This document shows positions 25,678-36,000 of a DNA stretch of 58,332 nucleotides, one piece after another. Numbering within the stretch: position 1 is the first letter of the stretch; each line of letters opens with the position of its first letter. The stretch lies in assembly GCA_964352985.1 (NCBI GenBank), contig CAYGUK010000009.1, forward strand, positions 1-58,332, given 5' to 3'. This stretch comes from CAYGUK01 sp964352985. GTDB taxonomy: Bacteria > Pseudomonadota > Gammaproteobacteria > JAHCLG01. The notes beneath the pieces are model-generated. The model did no database searches, was not told where the DNA came from, and worked only from the letters and a program-made list of their open reading frames with translations. A program made the translations under genes and the position numbers.

Positions 25678-26496
25678 ATGACGAATGAAGTGATCACTTT
25701 TATTGGCGCAGGAAATATGGGCGGTAGCTTAATTGGTGGTTTAATAGCCAATGGTTTTAATCCCAAAAATATTTGGGCCACGAATAAAGAAAATGAAATA
25801 TTAACAAATTTAAAACAGCAATTTCAAATTAATATAACGAGTAATAATCATGAAGCGGTAAAGCACGCGGAAGTTCTCGTTTTATCACTTAAACCTCAAG
25901 TGATGGCGGAAGTCGTTCAGGAATTATCGCAAGAGATCAGAGAACTTCAACCCTTAGTATTATCCATCGCGGCAGGAATTCGAATTGATCGGATAGAACA
26001 ATGGATAGGGCATCAAATCGCAGTTGTTAGAACTATGCCAAACACGCCTGCATTAGTTGGTGCTGGCGCAGCTGCTTTAATTGCAAATCAACACGTTACT
26101 GCCAGGCAAAAAGAATTAGCTGAATCAATTTTACGAGCAGTTGGCATAACGATTTGGTTGCAAGATGAGAATTTATTAGATGTTGTTACCGCATTATCTG
26201 GTAGTGGACCGGCATATTATTTTTTAATGATGGAATCGCTGCAAGATGCTGCCATGGAATTAGGTTTACCAGAAGCACAGGCAAAAATATTAACTTTGCA
26301 AACTTGCTTTGGTGCCGCACGCATGGCGCTTGAAAGTCAAACTGAATTAAAAAGATTGCGTGAGAATGTAACATCGCCCGGGGGTACAACTGAAAAGGCG
26401 TTAAAAGTTCTAGAAGATCATGATATTCGACAAATATTTAAAAAGGCATTAGAAGCTGCGACAAAACGTTCACAAGAATTAGCAGAAATTATTTAG
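25678..26496 (+). CDS. proC: Pyrroline-5-carboxylate reductase
   Basis: 272 residues from ATG 25678; a TTG further up is open but inside yggS. It reduces pyrroline-5-carboxylate to proline. The dinucleotide fold is ITFIGAGNMGGSLIGGL at the N-terminus, followed by LSLKPQVM, VRTMPNTPALVGAGA, and ALSGSGPAYYFLMMESL. The C-terminal signature VTSPGGTTEKAL is complete. Four bases separate it from yggS. Confidence 0.95.
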   Translation: MTNEVITFIGAGNMGGSLIGGLIANGFNPKNIWATNKENEILTNLKQQFQINITSNNHEAVKHAEVLVLSLKPQVMAEVVQELSQEIRELQPLVLSIAAGIRIDRIEQWIGHQIAVVRTMPNTPALVGAGAAALIANQHVTARQKELAESILRAVGITIWLQDENLLDVVTALSGSGPAYYFLMMESLQDAAMELGLPEAQAKILTLQTCFGAARMALESQTELKRLRENVTSPGGTTEKALKVLEDHDIRQIFKKALEAATKRSQELAEII

Positions 26497-26506
26497 GAGA
26501 AATAGA

Positions 26507-27091
26507 TTGGCTTGGCAAAATGCATTTGGTTTTTTAATTGATATAATATTTTCAATTTATATATTAGTTATTTTTTTAAGATTGATATTTCAAATTGTAC
26601 GTGCTGATTTTTATAATCCAATATCCCAATTCATTATTAAGGTATCAAACCCCTGTTTAAAACCATTGCGTCGAGTGATTCCTGGTATTATGGGAATTGA
26701 TTTTGCTGCTGTTATTTTAATCATTGTTTTAGATTTAATTAAACTAATAGTTATAGCTTTTCTTTATACCTTTTCTTTACCTAACATGTTGGGCTTATTA
26801 ATTTGGATGTGTGGTGATTTGTTACGATTTATTTTTCAATTTTATTTTTTCATTTTATTGATCATTGTTATCTTAAGTTGGGTGGCGCCTCACCGTCATG
26901 ATTATCTTACTTCTTTAATTCATAAGATAGGTGATCCACTTATGAGACCCATTAGAAAATATATTCCACCTATCGGAGGATTTGATTTTTCAGTTTTGAT
27001 TTTAGCAATTGTGATCCAATTTTTGGCTATATTAATTATACACCCCCTCTATAATGCTGGGCAGTTTTACGCATTAACTGGATTTAATTAA
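26507..27091 (+). CDS. yggT: YggT family membrane protein
   Basis: 194 residues with two tandem YggT units, each two membrane helices with the motif NPISQFIIKVSNPCLKPLRR or HDYLTSLIHKIGDPLMRPIRK near the membrane face. The start is TTG with TTAGGAG seven bases upstream. Function is poorly known; homologues help with osmotic stress and cell shape. It closes the yggS-proC-yggT group. Confidence 0.9.
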   Translation: MAWQNAFGFLIDIIFSIYILVIFLRLIFQIVRADFYNPISQFIIKVSNPCLKPLRRVIPGIMGIDFAAVILIIVLDLIKLIVIAFLYTFSLPNMLGLLIWMCGDLLRFIFQFYFFILLIIVILSWVAPHRHDYLTSLIHKIGDPLMRPIRKYIPPIGGFDFSVLILAIVIQFLAILIIHPLYNAGQFYALTGFN

Positions 27092-27111
27092 GAGAAACGA
27101 AGGAATCATTC

Positions 27112-27807
27112 ATGAAAAAATTATTGATATTGGGTTTATGTTTAGCATCATCAACAATTTATGCTGATAGATTTTATGCTGGATTACAAGCTGGTTATAA
27201 TACGGTTCAAATAAAAAGTGATTATATTCCCATTAATGGAGTGACATTAAATCAATCTACCAGTACAAAAAGTAAGGGCTTAATTGGGGGCGTTTTTTTA
27301 GGCTATAGTCATTGTTTTGGTAATAATGTTTATGGAGCAGTAGAGCTACGATATTTTGCAAATAATAATTCGAGAAACCAAAATGCAATTTTAATCACGG
27401 ATAATAATAATGTTACTCACACAATTTTATTTTCTCATAAGCTGAAACATAGTTATGGTATCGCATTTAAACCTGGCTATTATCTAACAACAAATTTATT
27501 AATTTATGCTGATTTTGGTTATATGCGTAGTCGATTTGGTGGTGATTCACCTATCTCATTTAGTAATGGGGCTCCAACAATTTTTAATTCTTATAGCGCC
27601 AATACTAACGCTTATACTTTTGGTGGTGGGGTAGAATATAATTTGACTAATGATCTTGGTTTGCGTTTTGAATACTTCCATGCCAAATATACTTCATATG
27701 GCGTGCAAAATTTCCCAGACATATCTTTTGTACCCCATTTTATACCAACAACGGATCAATTTAACTTGGGATTTGTTTATAGTTTTGGTAATAATTTTAT
27801 TTCTTAA
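27112..27807 (+). CDS. Outer-membrane beta-barrel protein (opacity-like)
   Basis: 231 residues. A signal peptide (KKLLILGLCLASSTIYA) precedes strands such as RFYAGLQAGYNTVQI, GLIGGVFLGYSHCF, YGAVELRYFANN and LGLRFEYFHAKYTSYG, with a final strand FNLGFVYSFG. The plan is an eight-stranded OmpA-type barrel of the OmpA_b-brl/opacity class. It follows yggT by 20 bp and could be co-transcribed with it. It resembles the next barrel gene in layout but not closely in sequence. Confidence 0.85.
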   Translation: MKKLLILGLCLASSTIYADRFYAGLQAGYNTVQIKSDYIPINGVTLNQSTSTKSKGLIGGVFLGYSHCFGNNVYGAVELRYFANNNSRNQNAILITDNNNVTHTILFSHKLKHSYGIAFKPGYYLTTNLLIYADFGYMRSRFGGDSPISFSNGAPTIFNSYSANTNAYTFGGGVEYNLTNDLGLRFEYFHAKYTSYGVQNFPDISFVPHFIPTTDQFNLGFVYSFGNNFIS

Positions 27808-27911
27808 ATAAAATTCGTCAAAAAAAAATATAAGATAAGCTGATTTATGACTTAAACAGTATTGCATTTGTATTTTTTTTCTTATTTTTCAAATAGATTT
27901 TTGAAAAAAAT

Positions 27912-27941
27912 TTGAAGAGTTAATTAGAGGTGTGGCATAAT
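27912..27941 (+). promoter_or_regulatory. Promoter of the major barrel gene
   Basis: TTGAAG (27912-27917), 18-base spacer, CATAAT (27936-27941). A start near 27948 would give a leader of about 143 bases before the ATG at 28091. Confidence 0.5.
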
Positions 27942-28018
27942 GTCGAGGCTGATGCGGTACTCCGTATGGGGTTTTGCAACAGCATGTTCTTAGATTTCGT
28001 TGATTTGAGAGGAAAACT

Positions 28019-28054
28019 CCCCCTGATTCTGTGGGTAGCAGAACTGGGTTTTTT
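28019..28054 (+). promoter_or_regulatory. Leader hairpin followed by T6: possible attenuator
   Basis: Within the leader of the barrel gene, CCC-tga-TTCTG / CAGAA-ct-GGG (28021-28048, loop TGGGTAG) is followed at once by six T residues (28049-28054), the layout of an intrinsic terminator placed before the gene, 36 bases upstream of the start codon. It may control read-through into the gene or simply protect the mRNA. A smaller hairpin (GATGCGG / CCGTAT) lies near 27951-27966. Confidence 0.45.
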
Positions 28055-28090
28055 AACTTCAATATATAGAAAAGAGGAAGGGAACTTAAC

Positions 28091-28858
28091 ATGTTCAAAA
28101 AATTAGCTTTATTTGGGGCTGCTGCCTGCTTTGCATTTTCTGCTGCGGCTTCAGCAAATGGTTTATATGCTGGTCTTGGTGTTGGTTACATGACTAACCG
28201 TATCAATTCAAACTTTGCGGGTACTAACCCAACTACAGGTTTAGCAACAACAGCAAGCGCAGATTTTAATGGTGATGGTGCAAACGGTACTATTTTCTTA
28301 GGTTACGGTTTATGCTTGAGCGATAGCTTCTGGTTAGGTCTAGAAGTAAACGGCGAATTATCCGGTGCTCGTCATACTCGTAATACTGCTACAACTGCTG
28401 CTGTTGGTGGTGTTAACTTTACACTTGCTGAAAGTTATCAACACAAACTTAGAGGTGGTTGGGGCGTAAGCGTCAGACCAGGTTGGTTCACATCTGATCA
28501 AACTAAAGTTTATGGTGTATTAGGTTACCAACGTGCAAAAGTACGTGATACTTTAACTGTTTCTGCAACTAACGGTGCAACAGGCGCTATCGCTACTGCT
28601 ACTGGTACAGTAAATTCATGGGATAGCGGCTTCCGTTATGGTGGCGGTATCGAAACAAACTTAACAAATCAATTAAGTTTACGTGCTGAATTTACACAAA
28701 CACGTTACAAAAACCACACTCTACCTTTCGTAGATACATTTGGTGCTGCAGGCACTTTAACAAGCAGAACATACTCTAACCAAGCAATGGTTGATTTAGT
28801 ATGGACTCTTGGTGATTTAGGTGGTTTAGGCGATTCTTTAAGCAACTTAACTTCTTAA
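28091..28858 (+). CDS. Abundant outer-membrane beta-barrel protein
   Basis: 255 residues. The signal peptide is Ala-rich (LALFGAAACFAFSAAASA, cut before NGLYAG). Strands include LYAGLGVGYMTNRIN, GTIFLGYGLCLS, FWLGLEVNGELSG, GGWGVSVRPGWFTS and SLRAEFTQTRYKN. This is an opacity/OmpA-type barrel. Codon choice is noticeably more C-ending and regular than in its neighbours, AGGAAGGGAA gives a strong ribosome-binding site, and a strong terminator follows, all signs of high expression. Likely a major outer-membrane protein, possibly a porin or adhesin. Confidence 0.87.
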   Translation: MFKKLALFGAAACFAFSAAASANGLYAGLGVGYMTNRINSNFAGTNPTTGLATTASADFNGDGANGTIFLGYGLCLSDSFWLGLEVNGELSGARHTRNTATTAAVGGVNFTLAESYQHKLRGGWGVSVRPGWFTSDQTKVYGVLGYQRAKVRDTLTVSATNGATGAIATATGTVNSWDSGFRYGGGIETNLTNQLSLRAEFTQTRYKNHTLPFVDTFGAAGTLTSRTYSNQAMVDLVWTLGDLGGLGDSLSNLTS

Positions 28859-28882
28859 GTTATCGCGCTTGATCGTTTAACG

Positions 28883-28918
28883 AAAAAAGCCCTTAGTTAA
28901 GCTAAGGGCTTTTTTTTT
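28883..28918 (+). terminator. Terminator of the barrel gene
   Basis: Perfect stem AAAAAAGCCCTTAG / CTAAGGGCTTTTTT with a five-base loop and a long T run, 24 bases after the stop codon. Confidence 0.95.
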
Positions 28919-29089
28919 ATCCTAATTATTTTTGTTAATGGTATAATTAATTTTAATCCATGATAAAAAGAATTTTGGGCTTTATATAAAACGGATATTT
29001 TTTATATTATTCGTTTTGGGAACGCCTGATTTAGGGAACGTTAACTTATCATGAGGTAATAACGATTTACTTTGCAGGGATGAAAACAC

Positions 29090-30376
29090 ATGAGTGATAA
29101 TATTTTTCAAGATGCTATTTCTAGATTAGATCATGCTTTTAAATACGCGAAGATTGACGAAGAAGCCTTAGAGCGATTGAAATATCCACGTGCTGCAATA
29201 GAAGTTTCAATACCTGTTCGGATGGATGATGGATCGTTGCAAGTTTTTACGGGATATCGAGTTCGGTATGATGATACGCGTGGTCCGACAAAAGGGGGTA
29301 TTCGTTATCATCCTAATGTTTCACTGGATGAAGTGAAAGCTTTATCACTTTGGATGACATTTAAATGTGCTGTTATGGGAATTCCATATGGTGGTGGTAA
29401 AGGTGGTGTAATTGTCGATCCAAAAAAATTATCACGTATGGAAATTGAAAGGTTATCTCGTGGATTTATCGCTCAAATAGTTGACTTCATTGGGCCTGAC
29501 GTCGATATTCCCGCACCTGATGTTTATACCAATCAAATGATCATGGGTTGGATGATGGATGAATATTCTAAAATAGTTAGACAAAGAACACCTGCAGTTA
29601 TAACTGGAAAACCCATTCCCCTAGGTGGAAGTTTAGGTAGAGATGATGCAACAGGTCGAGGTGCGTTTTATTGTATCCAAGACTTATGTAAAAAAAGAAA
29701 TTTAAAACCCGCCAATATGACAGTTGCTGTTCAAGGTTTTGGTAATGCAGGACAAGTCGTTGCAAAAATGTGTGCTGATGAAGGATTTAAAATTGTTGCT
29801 ATCAGTGATTCACAAGGTGGAATTTATAGTCCTGAAGGATTTGATGTTCCGAGTATTATGCAAATGAAAAATGAATCTAGAAAAATTCGTGCGGTTTATT
29901 GTAATGGTTCAGTTTGCGAAGATGTTCATTCTGAACAAGTCAGTAATGAACAATTGTTAGAATTAGATGTGGATGTGTTAATTCCTGCGGCATTGGAAAA
30001 CCAAATTACACAAAACAACGCCCATAAAATTAAAGCTAAGTATATTATAGAAGTCGCAAATGGTCCTATCACACCAGAAGCTGACGAAGTGTTACATCAG
30101 AAAGGAATTGTCGTTATTCCTGACATTTTAGCAAATGCAGGTGGTGTGACGGTTAGTTATTTTGAATGGGTGCAAAATAAAGCTGGTTACTATTGGGAAC
30201 TTGATGAAGTTCATGAAAAATTACACACCATGATGTCTAAAGAATTTCATCATGTTTATGATGTGATGGAAGAACATCAATGTGATATGCGAACCGCAGC
30301 ATATGTTCATGCATTAAATCGTATTGGACATGCGATTAGCGCGAAAGGTACGCAATCCTTTTTTCGTGAAAAATAA
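29090..30376 (+). CDS. NAD-type glutamate dehydrogenase
   Basis: 428 residues of the Glu/Leu/Phe/Val dehydrogenase family, with the length and motifs of the hexameric GudB/RocG-type enzymes. Substrate site KGGIRYHPNVSLDEVKALS is near residues 66-84 and the catalytic IPYGGGKGGV near 99-108. The dinucleotide fold is VAVQGFGNAGQVVAKM near 216, followed by ANAGGVTVSYFEW near 343. It most likely deaminates glutamate to 2-oxoglutarate, feeding the TCA cycle; with pckA nearby this suits growth on amino acids. The coenzyme (NAD rather than NADP) is inferred from family likeness. Confidence 0.9.
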   Translation: MSDNIFQDAISRLDHAFKYAKIDEEALERLKYPRAAIEVSIPVRMDDGSLQVFTGYRVRYDDTRGPTKGGIRYHPNVSLDEVKALSLWMTFKCAVMGIPYGGGKGGVIVDPKKLSRMEIERLSRGFIAQIVDFIGPDVDIPAPDVYTNQMIMGWMMDEYSKIVRQRTPAVITGKPIPLGGSLGRDDATGRGAFYCIQDLCKKRNLKPANMTVAVQGFGNAGQVVAKMCADEGFKIVAISDSQGGIYSPEGFDVPSIMQMKNESRKIRAVYCNGSVCEDVHSEQVSNEQLLELDVDVLIPAALENQITQNNAHKIKAKYIIEVANGPITPEADEVLHQKGIVVIPDILANAGGVTVSYFEWVQNKAGYYWELDEVHEKLHTMMSKEFHHVYDVMEEHQCDMRTAAYVHALNRIGHAISAKGTQSFFREK

Positions 30377-30419
30377 ATACGAGATAAATTAAATAACTTT
30401 AATTTAATTAATAAGACAT

Positions 30420-31319
30420 CTATGTCTGATTAGTTTTACTTTGACAAAAAGAAACAATTATTATTGAACTAATAATGAATATCGCGGATAAGATTTCCCA
30501 ATAGTTAAGTGTTTCACGAAAAATGAACCATCCCCAACATAATCCAGTTAATGCGACGACACCATTTACTAAACTATAGAAGACAGGGCCAGCTATTTTT
30601 ATTAATTTAAAAAAGATAACATAGCCTACACTAGATAATACAATCTCTAACATAATTAGATAATCATTAAAATTAAAAGGAAGTGATAAACGATAAACAC
30701 TTTTTGTGAAATAAACAATTGGGAATAACATAATAGCTGCAGTCACTAGCATGCCACAAGATAACACAAATGCATTAATCTCTTTAAAACCAAATCGAGC
30801 GATATAAACTGCAGTAATGGCAAAACTAAATGGAGAAATTAACGCTATTAAAACATGAGGTAGCATATTTGATGTCGGTAGCGCCGTTTTTGGCAAAATA
30901 ATAAAAAGTAATCCAATTACACCAATTAATATTCCTATAATTCGAATGAAATTAAATTTTTCTTGTTTTGTAATAAGAGCAAGTGGATAAATAATTATTG
31001 GGACAGTATTAATGATTAGGGCAAGTAAATTAGCCGGTAAATGTGATGCTGCAAAATACATGTTTGAATTAGGAATGGCAATGCCAAATAATCCACAAAC
31101 AATAAAAAATAACCAATGCTTAGCTTCGAATTTAAACCACATTCCTCGAGACTTTGCAATGATCATTGTGATGATAGCGGGTCCCAAAGTTTGCCAAAAA
31201 GCATAACCTAGGGGAGAAACACCATGAGTCGTTGCATATCGCGCAATTGAATAGCCTGAACCCCAAATAATACCTAACAATATAAGTAAAATAATTGATA
31301 AAGATAAATTTTTTTGCAA
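30420..31319 (-). CDS. EamA/DMT-family transporter
   Basis: 299 residues with ten membrane helices, in two EamA repeats: the first ends around residue 135 (FNFIRIIGILIGVIGLLFII), the second starts at about 150 and ends with YWEILSAIFIISSIIIVSF. This is a drug/metabolite transporter of the RhaT/EamA type; the substrate cannot be read from the sequence. It is convergent with the dehydrogenase gene (43 bp gap with no strong terminator) and divergent from the coiled-coil gene. Confidence 0.88.
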   Translation of the reverse strand: MQKNLSLSIILLILLGIIWGSGYSIARYATTHGVSPLGYAFWQTLGPAIITMIIAKSRGMWFKFEAKHWLFFIVCGLFGIAIPNSNMYFAASHLPANLLALIINTVPIIIYPLALITKQEKFNFIRIIGILIGVIGLLFIILPKTALPTSNMLPHVLIALISPFSFAITAVYIARFGFKEINAFVLSCGMLVTAAIMLFPIVYFTKSVYRLSLPFNFNDYLIMLEIVLSSVGYVIFFKLIKIAGPVFYSLVNGVVALTGLCWGWFIFRETLNYWEILSAIFIISSIIIVSFCQSKTNQT

Positions 31320-31390
31320 ATTCTAAATTCTCATTTTTCACAAAGAAATGTGCTAAAATTAGGGATAGAGTATATCGCGGAGCTTGCTCA

Positions 31391-31741
31391 ATGTCATTAA
31401 AGAAAAAACTAGAAGAACTGAAACAAAAAGCAAATGTTTCAGACATGGTCGATAAGATGAAAGGGATGATAAATCCTGATCAAGTCAGTGATGAAGTAGT
31501 AAAAAAATCTGTAGGCAAAACTGATACGATGGAAGCCTTTGATAATAAGGTTGATGACTTGACTGCAAAATTTCAAACTTTTATTACTTCGGTTGAAGAT
31601 CAGCTTACTGCCTTTAAGCAAGAATTAAATGACTTAAAGAAATTCAATCGTAAAATTATCCAAAAGCATATAGATAGTGGAATGGAATTGCCACCAACGG
31701 TAAAAAAAATGGATGAAGATAAACTCGATGAAGACGAATGA
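31391..31741 (+). CDS. Small charged coiled-coil protein of unknown function
   Basis: 116 residues from the ATG at 31391 (MSLKKKLEELKQKAN), chosen because GGAG lies eight bases ahead; the longer frame overlaps the promoter region. It is highly charged and helical, with heptad-like spacing at about residues 45-85 (VDDLTAKFQTFITSVEDQLTAF), a basic patch, and an acidic tail MDEDKLDEDE. No signal peptide or membrane helix. Family not recognised. It lies 71 bp upstream of the efflux pair and may be co-transcribed. Confidence 0.7.
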   Translation: MSLKKKLEELKQKANVSDMVDKMKGMINPDQVSDEVVKKSVGKTDTMEAFDNKVDDLTAKFQTFITSVEDQLTAFKQELNDLKKFNRKIIQKHIDSGMELPPTVKKMDEDKLDEDE

Positions 31742-31812
31742 AAATTTAATTTGGTTCTCTAATCCATATCTCGATACAATAGTTATCTGCTTTATTATCA
31801 AATGGAATCAAT

Positions 31813-33057
31813 ATGATATTGCTGTCAAAGCGAGTAACAGGGCCTGTTGTCATTATCATAATGGCATTATTACTGGTCTTTATTCTTGTCAGCACAAAAA
31901 AAACAACTGAAATTCAAACAAATGTTACCAAGGCTTGGCCAGTTCATACTGAAAAAGTGATAATACGTTCTATTGCACCACGGATAAAATTATTCGGAAA
32001 AGTAGAATCTCCTCGTGCCACTAAAATTGAAGCAGAAGTAACAGGTACAGTAGAACATGTTTATGTAAGAGATGGAGATAAAGTTAAAGTAGGCCAGTTA
32101 TTAGTAAAGTTAGATGATGAAGATAAAAAATTAGATCTCGCTAAACATATCGCAAGAGAAAAAGAAGTTAATTCATTACTCATCACTGAGAAAAAAAAAT
32201 ATATTTCTGATCAAAAATCTCTAGAAATTGAAAAACAATTATATTCGCTTAAACAGGATGCATTAGCACGTGAAAAACATTTAGCGGATAGACAGTTAGC
32301 GGCCAAATCAAGATTGGATGAGGCAATGGCCGATCTCCATCAAATGTCTCTTCAACTTAATCAACGGGAGCTTAATTTAACGATATATCAACATCGTGAA
32401 ACTCAATTAGAAGCACAATTAGAAAATATAAAAGCAGAAATTAGTCAAGCAAAATTAGATTTATCAAGAACAAATATAGTCGCACCCTTTGCAGGGCGTA
32501 TTACCGACGTCTCAGTTGCAAAAGGGAATCGCGTGACGAGTGGTGAATTATTAGTTGAAATGTTCGATACAAATGATATTGAAGTTAAAACGGAAATTCC
32601 TGAAAACTATTTAATTTACTTTCGACAAAATACAACAAAAATTAAAGCGACAGCAATTGTTGACCAACAAAAAATTAAATTACAATTTGCACGTCTAAGT
32701 GGCAAAGTATCAATCGGAAAAACTGGCATTACAGGATTTTTCACTGTAACTGATGGTGGTGCTTTTCTTCATTTGAATCGCGCTATAGAATTCATTGTTA
32801 CTTTACCAAAATTAACCGATGTTATTGGTATTCCACCTGGAGCATTGTATAACGATAATATTTTGTATTTAATCGAAAATGATAAATTACAAGCTGTTCA
32901 AGTAAAAATTGTCGGTCATATAATATTCGATGATAATACAAGCAACGTTATTATTACTTCAAATAAATTAAAATCAGGTGACGAAATCTTAATTACCCAC
33001 CTTCCAAATGCCAGAACGGGGTTGCCTGTTAAAAAGGTAGAAGAGAATAATGGATAA
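31813..33057 (+). CDS. RND efflux periplasmic adaptor
   Basis: 414 residues. N-terminal membrane anchor (VVIIIMALLLVFILVS), lipoyl half at about 80-100 (VEHVYVRDGDKVKVGQLLVKL), a long alpha hairpin around 105-210, the second lipoyl half (VAPFAGRITDVSVAKGNRV, near 222-240) and beta-barrel domains to the end. This is the AcrA/MexA plan. The stop overlaps the pump gene by 8 bp. No lipobox, so it is held by its N-terminal helix. Confidence 0.92.
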   Translation: MILLSKRVTGPVVIIIMALLLVFILVSTKKTTEIQTNVTKAWPVHTEKVIIRSIAPRIKLFGKVESPRATKIEAEVTGTVEHVYVRDGDKVKVGQLLVKLDDEDKKLDLAKHIAREKEVNSLLITEKKKYISDQKSLEIEKQLYSLKQDALAREKHLADRQLAAKSRLDEAMADLHQMSLQLNQRELNLTIYQHRETQLEAQLENIKAEISQAKLDLSRTNIVAPFAGRITDVSVAKGNRVTSGELLVEMFDTNDIEVKTEIPENYLIYFRQNTTKIKATAIVDQQKIKLQFARLSGKVSIGKTGITGFFTVTDGGAFLHLNRAIEFIVTLPKLTDVIGIPPGALYNDNILYLIENDKLQAVQVKIVGHIIFDDNTSNVIITSNKLKSGDEILITHLPNARTGLPVKKVEENNG

Positions 33058-36000
33058 TAAAAGTGGCATAATATATTTATTTGCTAAACATAAAGTTGCC
33101 GCCAATCTACTAATGATTATGATGTTTATCAGTGGTCTTTGGGCATTATTGCAAATGAACACACAATTCTTACCAAATTTTAGTGTTAATAAAATAATGA
33201 TTAACGTTGTTTGGCCTGGTGCTAGTAGTGGCGATGTAAATGAATCAATAACAAGACCTATCGAAGAAGAGTTAAGAAATTTAGATAATGTTGATGAAAT
33301 GCGATCGAAATCTCAACAAGGTAATATGCAAATAATTTTAGATTTAAAGCAAGGTGTGAATGTTAATAATGTATTAGAACAAGTTAAACAAAAAATGAGT
33401 TTAGTGCGTAACCTACCACCTGACAGTGAACCCCCGATTATAGAAGAAATAATTCATTATGAACCTATTGCACGATTAATCATTTCAGGTCCGCCACATT
33501 TACAAGAGTTTCGACAAATAATACATGAAATTGAACAAGAGTTATTAGATAGAGGGATCGCAAAAGTCACAGTAACGGGTTTACCTAAACTAGAAATAAG
33601 AATCGAAATATCAAGTAAAAGCTTGCATGAATTAAATCTTTCACTACCTGAAATTGCGAACTTAATAAAAGCCAGAAGCAAAGATAGTCCAGCAGGTACA
33701 ATCGGCGATAATACACTGACTTATAATATCCGCAGTACTTCGCAAAGAAGAACAATAGCAGATTTTAATGATTTACCTATTATTACTGATAATCAGGGTC
33801 ATTTATTACGATTAGGTGATATTGCAAAAATTAATTTCCAACCGAGACAAAATGAAGTTATGGTAACTTATAAAGGTAAACCTGCTGTTGAGCTAGAATT
33901 GTTTCGTACACCTGAAGCATCGACTTTAAAATCAGCGAAAATATTACATGAGTGGTATAAACATCATGACTATGAAAAAAGTATTTCTATCCAGATATTT
34001 GATCAAACATGGCATCATATTGAAGAACGAATTAATTTACTTTTAAAAAATGGTTTAGGTGGATTAATTTTAATTATTATTATTTTATACTTCTTTTTAA
34101 ATTCTAAAGTGGCATTTTGGGTAATGATGGGGATCCCTATTTCTTTTATGGCATCACTATTTGTTTTGCATTGTTTTGGTGGCACGATCAATATGGTAAG
34201 TTTATTTGCCATCATAATGAGTTTAGGAATCATCGTTGATGATACGATTGTAGTTGGAGAAGAATCATTAACTCAGCGACAAAAAGGCAGAGGTGCTTTA
34301 CAATCAGTTGTCATTGGTGCTAAGAAAATGTTTGTTCCGGTGATGGCTTCTTCATTAACTACTGTTTGTGCTTTTTTGCCCTTATTTTTAATTGGCAATA
34401 TTATGGGTGTCATTTTGAGAGAAATTCCATTGGTTGTGATAAGTGTTATCATTGCCTCATTATTTGAATGTTTTTGGGTGTTGCCCGGCCATTTATTCCA
34501 AAGTTTCTGTTCACAAAAAAATCATTTACCCTCAAAATTTAGAATCAAGTTTGATGCAAGGTTTGATCATTTTCGAGATAAGATGTTTAAACCTTTTTTA
34601 CAATCAGCTATAAAAAATCGCTGGCTTTCATTGAGTATTGTATTAGCAATATTAATATTCATCATTGGCTTATTAATGGCAGGATATTTAAATTTTGTAT
34701 TTTTTCCTTCCCCGCCAGGACAAATAGTACACGCTAATATAACGTATACGACAAATGCAACTAAAGCAGAAAAGTTGGATTTTGAAAAAGAATTAAATCG
34801 CAGTTTAGAACAAACTGATAAAGAATTTAATCAAAAAATCCCCATTGTGAGATTTGCTGTAAGCTATATGAATAAAGGTACAGTCTATCGAGGCTTAGGC
34901 AAACATATGAGTGCAATGGTGGTAGAGTTATCTCCACCTGATTCTCGTGAAATCACTAATCGAGATTTCATTGAGCAATGGCAAAAAAATATTGTTAAAT
35001 TACCTGGTGTCGAACATATATCTATTGCACCACCTAGAGCGGGTCCACCTGGCGCAGACATTTCAATACAATTACGCGGCGATGATATTTATCAAACAAA
35101 GCGAGCGTCAATAGCGCTACAACATGTTCTAAGTCAAATACCCGGAGTATCAAATATTGAAGATGATTTACCCTATGGTCAAACCCAATTAATTTTTGAT
35201 ATCAACCATCAAGGACAATCATTGGGATTAACTGTCGATGATCTTAGTAAACAAATGCATGCTGCATTTAGCGGTCAACTCGTACAAATATTTCATCAGC
35301 CTCGCGAAGAAATTGAAGTCAGAATTATGCTGCCCGAAAATGAAAGAGAAAATTTAAATGCGCTTGATCATTTATTAATAAGAACACCACAGGGCGAAAT
35401 GGTATTATTAAAATCGGTTATCACACTTAAATCAGAACAAGGTATCGATATCATAAATCACACTGATACAAAATTAGCGGTAAAAGTAATGGCAGAAGTC
35501 GATCCGGAAGTTAATAACAACAACACGATTATTCAACAACTCGAACACAGCGTGTTACCTGAAATTATGAAAAAATATAACGTAAAATATAGTCTTCGTG
35601 GACGCTCACGCGAACAAGCTGAAACTTTTAGTGATATGAGATATGGCATGCTAATTGGATTAACGCTAATCTATATTATTCTAGCCTGGGTATTTTCTTC
35701 ATATGGTTGGCCATTATTAGTGATGATTGTTATTCCATTAGGTTTGGCTGGCGCAATATTTGGACATTGGGTATTGGGATTAAGTGTCACAATATTATCG
35801 TTATTTGGATTATTTGGCTTATCAGGAATCATTATTAATGATGCAATAATATTATTAAATCGATATCAACAAATTCATCAAGAGTATAGTGATCAACACC
35901 AAGCGATTGTTGAAGCTGCAACACAACGTTTAAGAGCTGTTTTATTAACATCATTAACGACGATTGCAGGATTATTACCTTTATTATTTGAAACATCATT

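Noticed and set aside
27112..28858. Two neighbouring barrels as a recent duplication
   Set aside because: They share plan and strand rhythm only; sequence, codon use and loop lengths differ too much for a recent event.
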